This document shows, in pieces, positions 57,716 to 64,000 of a stretch of DNA of 64,000 bases; position 1 is the stretch's first letter; the number at the start of each line of letters is the position of its first letter. Origin of the DNA: CAYQJL01 sp964573295 (GTDB taxonomy: Bacteria; Eisenbacteria; RBG-16-71-46; CAIMUX01; WJJG01); assembly GCA_964573295.1 (NCBI GenBank), contig CAZNJE010000007.1:62001-126000 (forward strand). The letters are read 5' to 3'. The notes under the pieces are model-generated. The model saw only the letters and a program-made list of their open reading frames with translations, was not told the origin of the DNA and ran no database searches. A program made the translations under genes and the position numbers.

Positions 57716-60028
57716 CTACGGCATGAGCACGAAGCGGCGGAAGGCGCTTCGATCCCCCACGGTCAGTCGCGCGAAGTAGATTCCCGCCGTGGCCCCGGCG
57801 CCGTTCCAGGTAGCTTCGAGCGCCCCGCCCGACGCATCGCCCCCGCGCAGGCGCTGTGGCCGCAGGTCGGCGACCTGCCGCCCGTTGACGTCGTGGATCG
57901 TGAGGCGGAGCGCATCGCTTGGGTTCGCGCCCACGGGAACCGTGAAACGAAACGCGGCCTGGCCTGCGACCGGCTGCGCGCCCACGAGTTCGATCCCCGA
58001 CCAGGCCTCCGGAGGCGACGGCGGGTCGCCCACGTCCGCATAACCGCCCACCTCGATCAAGCGGGGCGGACCATAGGCTGCGCGGTCGTCCTCGACATCG
58101 ACCGACTGCACCAGGTAGGCAAATTCGCCCGGCGCGTGATTGGAGAAGGTGTACTCGGCGGCCGGGTGCCCCTCGGCGACCAGGGTCTCGGTCTCAAAAA
58201 GATCGGCGGGCTCGATGTCATCGACATACCACCCCTCGTCGGTCACGTAGCCATCGGTGTTGTACCGAAACCGGAACCAGACGATGTCGCCTTCATAGGC
58301 GGAGAGGTCGAACTCGGCCTCCACCCATCCACCGGAGTTGCCCGTAATGCCGTTGCCGAAGTTGCGAAGGTTCGGATCGCTGTTGGTCGTGATCGAACCC
58401 GGGAGCGTCGTGAAGGTGCGGCCATCGGTCGCGATCTCGACGTAGCCGTAGTCCCAGTTGCTCTCAATGCGGTAGTAGGTCCAGAAGCGCAGGCTCTCGC
58501 CCGGCTCCACGAGGTGACCGCGCCGCGACTCGAGGGTGTTGTTGAGATGGTTGTCGTTGCCGCCGAAGAAGCTGTGGGTTGGCGAATGGGAGCGGTTCGT
58601 CACCCGGCTCCACCCCACGCTGGTCCACCGGGTCGCCGGATCGGCCTCCAGATCGTCCGCTCCCAGGGCGGGTCCGGTGGCCTCGATCACGTTCCAGGCG
58701 ATCGCCGGATTGTCCGGGTCCGGCTCGGGAACACTCCAGGTGAGCGTGAAGGTGACCGGTACGGTCCCCTCCGTCACGACGCGCGCGAGGCCCGGTGGGA
58801 GCACGCGCTGCGGATTGTCGGCCAGCTCGATCGCCCGCAGGTTGCCTTCGCGGTTCTCGGCCACCAGTTCGGGAATACGGGCCTCGGGCGGCCAGAAGTT
58901 GTCGTTCGAGGTCCCCACCTCGGTGACGTAGGAGAAGATCTTCGGCTTGCTCTGCTGCTCTCCGTACATCCAGTCGTTGGCATCCCCGTTCACGCGGTAG
59001 AGCATCTCCCACGCCGCTCCCGGTGCATAGCCGTTCTCCTCGCTACGAATGCGCCCGAGCCTGAAAAGCCCTTCGTGATCCTCGCAGTGCAGCTGGTCGT
59101 AGCCCCAGGAGTGCAAGTTGTAGTTGCCGTAGGAATGGTAGTTGAGGGCGACGGTGAACTCGCGGGCATTGCATAAGTCCCGGATGGCCACGGTCTCGGG
59201 TTCGCTGAAGGGGCTGGCGCCGCGGTAGGTCTCCGATGACGGGTAGGGGCTCGATCCCTCGTCGTCGTAGCCCCACTGGTAGCCGAAGTTCCGATTGAGG
59301 TCCACACCGTAGGTGCCGCCGCCGTTGTTGCGGCGGTTCTTGCGCCACATGCCCCCGCCTTGCGGGTTCGTCTGATAGTTGTATTGCACGCCGTCGGGAT
59401 TGACGACCGGCTGGAGCCAGATCTCGCGCCCATTGACGATGGCCGTGGCCCGCGGATCGGTGCCGTAGCTTTCCAGCAAGTGCCGGGCGAGATCATGGAG
59501 CACCTCGAAGGTGATCACCTCGCGCGCATGGATGTAGGCATTGAAGTAGACCTCGGGTTCGTCCTCCTCGACGGCCGGGTTGTCCGAGATCTTGTAGACC
59601 CACAGCTCGCGCCCCTCGATCGATTGGCCGATGCTGATCTTGGGCGTCATGATCTCGGGATAGGCGCCGGCCAGCGCGTCCATGGCCTCGATGGCCTCCT
59701 CGTAGGTGTGGTAGGCCCCAAAGGGTCCTTCCCGCGAGAGACGGGAAGCGAAGAAGCCTTCGAGGTCATCGATCGCGACATCGGCCTCGAACCCGAGCGC
59801 CCGCAACTCGGCCAGGCGTCCCGCCGCAGCCGCGAACTCCAAGACGTCTCCCGCAACGGTGCTCCCGCAGGTTCTCGCCTCGGGCACCTGGATGAGCAAG
59901 CGCTGGTACTCGGCTTTCGAGTCCAGCCGAACGGAGAGGAGCTGGCTGCCACCCGCGACGGCCGGCGCCGAGAGGATGAACGCAACAGCGACCGCCACCG
60001 CGGCCGCGGGTCGAATCTGCAAATGCAT
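57716..60028 (-). CDS. secreted M14 zinc carboxypeptidase with FlgD-like C-terminus
   Basis: The 770-residue exported carboxypeptidase T-like enzyme has a signal peptide (MHLQIRPAAAVAVAVAFILS). Zinc ligands are His and Glu in HAREVITFE (about 166-174) and His in NYHSYGNYN (about 296). Substrate-binding NPDGVQYNY and VDLNRNFGYQWG are present, with catalytic Glu in TEVGTSNDNF (about 370). A beta-sandwich region resembling immune-inhibitor-A/MAM domains follows (about 480-650). A FlgD-like domain ends the protein (RLTIHDVNGRQVADLRP; GIYFARLTVGD). It converges on the S46 gene, leaving 40 bp between stops. ATG at 60028 after AGGGAGAAGAAACAC. Confidence 0.93.
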   Translation of the reverse strand: MHLQIRPAAAVAVAVAFILSAPAVAGGSQLLSVRLDSKAEYQRLLIQVPEARTCGSTVAGDVLEFAAAAGRLAELRALGFEADVAIDDLEGFFASRLSREGPFGAYHTYEEAIEAMDALAGAYPEIMTPKISIGQSIEGRELWVYKISDNPAVEEDEPEVYFNAYIHAREVITFEVLHDLARHLLESYGTDPRATAIVNGREIWLQPVVNPDGVQYNYQTNPQGGGMWRKNRRNNGGGTYGVDLNRNFGYQWGYDDEGSSPYPSSETYRGASPFSEPETVAIRDLCNAREFTVALNYHSYGNYNLHSWGYDQLHCEDHEGLFRLGRIRSEENGYAPGAAWEMLYRVNGDANDWMYGEQQSKPKIFSYVTEVGTSNDNFWPPEARIPELVAENREGNLRAIELADNPQRVLPPGLARVVTEGTVPVTFTLTWSVPEPDPDNPAIAWNVIEATGPALGADDLEADPATRWTSVGWSRVTNRSHSPTHSFFGGNDNHLNNTLESRRGHLVEPGESLRFWTYYRIESNWDYGYVEIATDGRTFTTLPGSITTNSDPNLRNFGNGITGNSGGWVEAEFDLSAYEGDIVWFRFRYNTDGYVTDEGWYVDDIEPADLFETETLVAEGHPAAEYTFSNHAPGEFAYLVQSVDVEDDRAAYGPPRLIEVGGYADVGDPPSPPEAWSGIELVGAQPVAGQAAFRFTVPVGANPSDALRLTIHDVNGRQVADLRPQRLRGGDASGGALEATWNGAGATAGIYFARLTVGDRSAFRRFVLMP

Positions 60029-60411
60029 GTGTTTCTTCTCCCTGGCATGGGTGTTGGGCTCGCGTTTCAGCTGGGTGCTCTACGCCCGGGCCCGCGAGGC
60101 TCCTCGCCTAGTATGTCACAAGTGCGCCCCTGCGGTCGCCGGCAGGGTCCATCTCCCTGGGCCGCCCGGAACGACCGGAAGCACACGCGCCCCTATCTTC
60201 CTCACAGAAAACGAGATAGAAGACCCGCTCTCAGGGAACCCCGGGGTAGAGTTTGCCGCTGGCTGCCCCGCCCGGATCAGTCTCCCGAGCGCGCCCCTGC
60301 ATGGTGGCGCACGCCGAGGCAAACCGGTAGACTGCGCGATTGCAGTCGACCAGCACAAGGAGACCGCGCCCGCGGTCCAAAGAGGTCCGAGCAGGAGGAG
60401 GACAGGAGCCC
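60029..60411. other. 383-bp divergent intergenic region (M14 peptidase / histidine kinase)
   Basis: Both flanking genes start here. No gene or tRNA is visible. There is a weak inverted repeat CTATCT(15 nt)AGATAG at about 60193-60219 and an extended purine-rich AGGAGGAGGACAGGAG before the kinase. No promoter stands out. Confidence 0.5.
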
Positions 60412-61497
60412 ATGCGAACGGAGGTCGTCCGCGAGTTCCTCTCCGCGCTGGCCAGTCCCAAGACCTACGATTTTCGGCGCAACCACTACATCATCTTCGG
60501 GCTCCTGTGGGGCTTGCCGGTCCCGGTGCTGGGCATTTTGATCGAAGCACGCGCCGGGGTATTCGATGCTTCCTCTGCCGGGTCGGTGATCGCGGGTATG
60601 CTGGCCGACCCGTTCCACATTTTCCTGCTTCTGCACCCGGTCTTCTTCGCGGTCGTCTTCGGGACCCTGGGCACGATCCGGCTGCGCAAGATGGCTCAGA
60701 TCGAGGAACTGGTCGAGCAGCTCGCGCAGGAGGTCAAGCTCCTTTCGCGCGCCAACGCCGAACTCCAGGAACTCGACCGGCTGAAGGACGAGTTTTTGAG
60801 CAATGTCACCCACGAACTCAAGACCCCGCTCGTGACGATGCGCGGGTATACCCAGATGCTCGAGAGTGGCCGGCTAGGCGAGCTGGATGACAAACAGCGC
60901 CGGGCGATCGACGTCATGCTCCGCAGTGCCAATCGCCTCCAGGAGCAGATCGACCGAATCCTGGCCGGCAGCCGGAACCTACACAGCCTGAAAGACATTG
61001 AACCTGAGGACCTTTCGCTGACCGAGCTGGTTCTGGAGGTGATGCACACGCAGACGCCCACGGCTGAGCAGCGCGGCGTGGATGTCCACCTCCAGCCGCC
61101 TCCCGAGCCGGTCACGCTCCATGCCGACCGCGTACGGATCCTGGAGGTGTTCAACAACCTGGTCTCGAACGCGATCAAGTTCACGGAAGCGGGGGGGCGG
61201 GTCTGGATCAGCTTCGGCGCCCCCTCCGGCGATAGGGTGCCGGTGGAGGTGGGCGATACCGGGGTCGGTATCCCCGAAGCGGCGCAAGAGCATATCTTCG
61301 ACCGGTTCCGCCAGGCCGACGGCTCGATCCGGCGGGCCTACGGGGGTTCGGGGCTGGGTCTGTCGATCGTGCGGCAGAACCTCGAAGCACACGGGTGCGA
61401 GATCCGCGTCCAGAGCAAGGAAGGCAAGGGCACGCGCTTCTTCTTCGAGCTGCCCCTGTCGCGGGCGGCCGCCGCCCGGGCGCAAGAAAGCGGATAG
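60412..61497 (+). CDS. membrane sensor histidine kinase
   Basis: The 361-residue kinase has two membrane helices (about residues 23-45 and 63-94) with almost no periplasmic domain, a coiled coil (about 100-130), and a HisKA/HATPase core: H-box NVTHELKTPLVTM, N-box VFNNLVSNAIKFTEAGG, G1 VGDTGVGIP and G2 GGSGLGLSIV. The signal is unknown and is probably sensed within the membrane. ATG at 60412 after AGGAGGAGGACAGGAGCCC. The response regulator follows after 41 bp. Confidence 0.92.
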   Translation: MRTEVVREFLSALASPKTYDFRRNHYIIFGLLWGLPVPVLGILIEARAGVFDASSAGSVIAGMLADPFHIFLLLHPVFFAVVFGTLGTIRLRKMAQIEELVEQLAQEVKLLSRANAELQELDRLKDEFLSNVTHELKTPLVTMRGYTQMLESGRLGELDDKQRRAIDVMLRSANRLQEQIDRILAGSRNLHSLKDIEPEDLSLTELVLEVMHTQTPTAEQRGVDVHLQPPPEPVTLHADRVRILEVFNNLVSNAIKFTEAGGRVWISFGAPSGDRVPVEVGDTGVGIPEAAQEHIFDRFRQADGSIRRAYGGSGLGLSIVRQNLEAHGCEIRVQSKEGKGTRFFFELPLSRAAAARAQESG

Positions 61498-61538
61498 ATT
61501 ATGGTAGACCGAGTGCAACGATCCACAGGAGGAAACCG

Positions 61539-62252
61539 ATGAGCGGCCCGCAGAAGACCATTCTGGCCGTGGACGACGAACGCGACATCACCGAGATGCT
61601 CACGCTCTTGCTCGAGAGCGAGGGCTACCGGGTACTCACGGCCTCCGGCGGCGCCGAGGCGCTGAGTCTGCTCGAGAGCGAGAAGCCCGATCTGATCCTG
61701 CTCGACATCATGATGCCCGGCGTCGACGGCCATCAGGTCTGTCGCGCCATCCGCGAGCACAAGAGGTTCGAGGATGTGCCGGTCGTCATGCTGACGGCCA
61801 AGAACGATGTCGTACACATCGCCCAGGCGGTCGACGAGGGGGCCGACGGATTCATCGTCAAGCCCTTCGAGGTCGAGCAGCTCTTGCGTACGCTACGCAT
61901 GCGGCTGGAAGGCAAGATCGACGCCTTCTATCGCTCCAGCAAGTCGGACACGACCGCAAAGGTCGGTGAGGACGAGCGCATCATCTTCATCGACCTGCTC
62001 GAGCCCGAGGACGTCTTCTCGGTCGTCATGGATGCCTGCAAGGGCCAGCAACACACCCTACTATCCTTGTGGCAGGAGGAGGTCGCCGAGCGCCGCCTGC
62101 AGACCTCGGCGCTGGTGAGCGTCAGTTCCACCGCCGACTTCGGCGACCTGCTCAACTGCATCTTCGGCGTCCCGGAGGTGCGCGTTTTGAACTGCTTCAT
62201 CTATCGCGGCATGGCCGAGATTCCCGAGGAGATCCGTAACCGGGCCCAGTAG
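61539..62252 (+). CDS. response regulator with AsnC-like C-terminal domain
   Basis: The 237-residue protein has a receiver domain (AVDDERDI; phosphoacceptor Asp in LLDIMMPGVDG; Lys in VKPFEVEQ). A C-terminal alpha/beta domain of about 100 residues is not a known DNA-binding type; SALVSVSSTADFGDLLNCIFGVPEVRVLNCFIYRG resembles the AsnC/Lrp effector-binding fold and the second half of the regulator at 31470-32459. The likely partner is the kinase directly upstream. ATG at 61539 after AGGAGGAAACCG. Citrate synthase follows after 32 bp. Confidence 0.85.
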   Translation: MSGPQKTILAVDDERDITEMLTLLLESEGYRVLTASGGAEALSLLESEKPDLILLDIMMPGVDGHQVCRAIREHKRFEDVPVVMLTAKNDVVHIAQAVDEGADGFIVKPFEVEQLLRTLRMRLEGKIDAFYRSSKSDTTAKVGEDERIIFIDLLEPEDVFSVVMDACKGQQHTLLSLWQEEVAERRLQTSALVSVSSTADFGDLLNCIFGVPEVRVLNCFIYRGMAEIPEEIRNRAQ

Positions 62253-62284
62253 GCGCCCGATAACCACGAGAGCGAAGGGCTACC

Positions 62285-63529
62285 ATGACGGAATTGGATA
62301 TCAAGAACATCGGACTGCGCGGGGTCACCGTCGCCGACACCCGGATCAGCCTGGTCGACGGCATTCGCGGGCAACTCCTCTACCGGGGCTATCACATCCG
62401 TGATCTGGCCGCGAAGGCCTGCTACGAGGAGGTGGTCCACCTCCTGCTGCTCGACCGCCTGCCCAACCGCGACGAGCTCCTGCTCCTGCGCCGACGCCTG
62501 GCCGAGGCGCGCCGTTTGCCCGATGCGGTGCTGGACTACCTGAAGCTGCGCAGCCGCGAAGCACGTCCCATGGACGTCATCCAGGGCACCGTGCCCCTGC
62601 TGGCCGACTTCGACCCGGACCTGGAAGCCGATACCCGTCCGGCGATGGTGCGCTCGAGCCTGCGGATCATCGCCCGCCTGGCCTCGGTCATGGCCTGCTG
62701 GCGCCACCTGCGCCGCGGGCGACCCGTCCCTGAGGCCTACGACGATCCCTCGGTTTCTCACGCCCGCGCGCTCATGCAGATGCTGCTGGGCCGGGAGGCC
62801 AACGAAGACGAAGAGCGGCTGATGGACATCCTCCTGATCCTGCACGCCGAGCACACCTTCAACGCCTCCACCTTTTCGGCGCGCCAGGTGGCCTCCACCC
62901 TCGCCCACCTCTACGCCTCGGTCACCGCGGCGATCGGTTCCCTGAGCGGCCGCCTGCACGGCGGCGCCAACGCCCGCGTGATGGAGATGCTGCTCGAGAT
63001 CGGCGACGCCGACCAGGTCCCGGCCTGGATCGAGGCCCGCATCGCCGCCCGCCGGCGGATCATGGGCCTCGGCCACGCCGTCTACCGGACCGAGGACCCG
63101 CGGGCGGCCATCCTGCGGGCGACGGCCGAGAAAACCCTGGCCGGCAAGGAGGAGGAGAAGTGGCTCGAGCTGGCCTGCGAGGTCGAGCGCATCGCGAGGC
63201 AGACCCTGCGTGAGAAGCGCGGCCTGGACCTGTTTCCCAACGTGGACTTCTTCTCCGGGCCCATCCTCTACGCCCTGGGCCTGCCGACCGACATGTTTCC
63301 GGCCTTCTTCGCCGTCTCGCGGATCGCCGGCTGGTGCGCCCACATCATCGAGGAGCAGCACGCCGAAGCCGCGCCGAAGCCCACGCTCTACCGCCCGCGC
63401 TCGAGCTACGTGGGGCGCTTCTGCGGCGACGACGGCTGCCCCTTAGAGCCCCTGAAGGGCCGGGGCTCGGGCACCCGCTACGGCGAGGATTACGAGGGCT
63501 GTCAGGAGATCGAGCGCTGCGGCGGCTGA
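62285..63529 (+). CDS. gltA: citrate synthase (type II-like)
   Basis: Citrate synthase condenses acetyl-CoA and oxaloacetate at the entry of the TCA cycle. The 414-residue protein shows the N-terminal GLRGVTVADTRISLVDGIRG block, HAEHTFNAS (about 189), catalytic His in RLHGGANARVMEM (about 226) and GLGHAVYRTEDPRA (about 265), and catalytic Asp in NVDFFSGPILY (about 321). A Cys-containing C-terminal tail (FCGDDGCPLEPL, YEGCQEIERCGG) extends beyond the usual end. A 2-methylcitrate synthase cannot be ruled out. It is probably co-transcribed with the kinase and regulator upstream. Confidence 0.92.
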   Translation: MTELDIKNIGLRGVTVADTRISLVDGIRGQLLYRGYHIRDLAAKACYEEVVHLLLLDRLPNRDELLLLRRRLAEARRLPDAVLDYLKLRSREARPMDVIQGTVPLLADFDPDLEADTRPAMVRSSLRIIARLASVMACWRHLRRGRPVPEAYDDPSVSHARALMQMLLGREANEDEERLMDILLILHAEHTFNASTFSARQVASTLAHLYASVTAAIGSLSGRLHGGANARVMEMLLEIGDADQVPAWIEARIAARRRIMGLGHAVYRTEDPRAAILRATAEKTLAGKEEEKWLELACEVERIARQTLREKRGLDLFPNVDFFSGPILYALGLPTDMFPAFFAVSRIAGWCAHIIEEQHAEAAPKPTLYRPRSSYVGRFCGDDGCPLEPLKGRGSGTRYGEDYEGCQEIERCGG

Positions 63530-63714
63530 GCAAAGGCGGCGGGCCGGTTCTTCCGCGGCCGGCCGCCGCGGTCTCGGGACTATACCCTTAACTGCAATCC
63601 ACCGTGTGCATTATGGACTCAAATCCTATACGACCACCCCCCTCCCAGATGACAATTTCTGCATCAAAGCAAAAATGGTTGTGACATTCTTTGCTTATGT
63701 GCGAAATTCGCCCA
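63530..63714. other. AT-rich intergenic boundary after citrate synthase
   Basis: The first 50 bp are very GC-rich with a CCGCGGC-CGGCC-GCCGCGG hairpin (about 63554-63572) that may end the citrate synthase transcript. From about 63580 the base composition turns clearly AT-rich. A possible promoter is TTAACT (63588-63593), 17 bp, TTATGG (63611-63616). Confidence 0.5.
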
Positions 63715-64000
63715 ATGCAAAGGAAGCGCTATTTGTACGAACCCATCGTCTCTGATCTTGCAGAGAAGATGGTCTTCGTTGCCGGTCCTCGCCAGGTGGG
63801 CAAGACCACGCTCGCCAAGGATATCCTCTCCGAAAGCGACGAGGAGACGATCTACCTGAACTGGGACAATCGCGACGATCGGCGGGAGATTCGAGCGGCC
63901 CGGTGGCCGGGCGCGCGAACCATCGTGGTCCTGGACGAACTCCACAAGTGGCGCACCTGGAAGAGTTGGATCAAGGGCGAGTATGACAAGCACTGCGAAC
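63715..64000 (+). CDS. AAA ATPase (AAA_14/DUF4143-type), N-terminal fragment
   Basis: Only the first 95 codons are in the window. The product shows a Walker A in FVAGPRQVGKTTLAKD (about residues 18-33) and a Walker B-like VVLDELHKW (about 71-79), as in the AAA_14/DUF4143 family of single-gene ATPases of unclear function, often found in accessory DNA. ATG at 63715 is chosen; ATG 63697 is in frame. Neither has a clear ribosome binding site. The codon use and upstream AT-rich DNA differ from the neighbours. Confidence 0.75.
   Translation, partial: MQRKRYLYEPIVSDLAEKMVFVAGPRQVGKTTLAKDILSESDEETIYLNWDNRDDRREIRAARWPGARTIVVLDELHKWRTWKSWIKGEYDKHCE

Overview
The window is high-GC bacterial DNA, almost fully coding. 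It contains secreted proteins that end in FlgD/Por-secretion-like Ig domains (S8 peptidase, FG-GAP protein, M14 carboxypeptidase), an S46 dipeptidyl-peptidase, an alternative-complex-III-type module and a caa3 oxidase. These traits fit an uncultured FCB-related phylum such as Krumholzibacteriota or Eisenbacteria. That placement is inference from gene content; no rRNA or marker phylogeny is available here. The cell appears to combine aerobic respiration with anaerobe-style Rnf and flavin-based electron transfer, so it is probably facultative or microaerobic.

Layout. (1) 1-10193, minus strand: one respiratory operon, sco-coxA-coxC-coxD-coxB-ctaB-membrane cytochrome c-actA-actB, leaving the window at the left edge. 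Its promoter at about 10300 carries the same operator as the promoter of the Rrf2-type regulator at 14231-14716. (2) 10453-14716: an M16 peptidase pair, a secreted protein and the Rrf2 regulator. (3) 14860-19932, plus strand: prmA, an NSS-family symporter, an envelope protein, a TPR protein with a repetitive acidic tail, and a 50-residue secreted peptide. (4) 19933-32459, minus strand: an S8 peptidase, then a histidine kinase, a NuoG/GltD-type fusion, NuoF, NuoE and an unusual response regulator. The last five look like one regulated electron-transfer operon. (5) tRNA-His at 32722-32797.

(6) 33076-49194, plus strand, is the most striking region. A decaheme cytochrome c heads rnfC-D-G-E-A-B. 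RnfB is fused to a GltD-like flavoprotein. The next genes encode an Hnd/HydABC-like module in which a molybdopterin-oxidoreductase-like protein, carrying NuoE at its C-terminus, takes the place of the [FeFe]-hydrogenase. Then come DRTGG, CBS-ATPase, DRTGG, PHP and ATPase signalling proteins, a thioredoxin-like [2Fe-2S] protein, and NuoF. The RnfC NADH/FMN motifs and the RnfD flavinylation threonine are not visible. The RnfA/RnfE cysteines and the RnfG SGAT motif are intact. I infer a rewired Rnf in which NuoF handles NADH and the decaheme cytochrome is an extra electron port. An RseC-like gene, convergent on this operon, follows at 49315-49737.

(7) 50273-63529: hisS, an FG-GAP secreted protein whose ribosome binding site lies in a tetranucleotide repeat, asnA, an S46 peptidase, an M14 carboxypeptidase, a second kinase/response-regulator pair, and citrate synthase. 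(8) After 63580 the sequence turns AT-rich, and a truncated AAA ATPase gene runs off the right edge.
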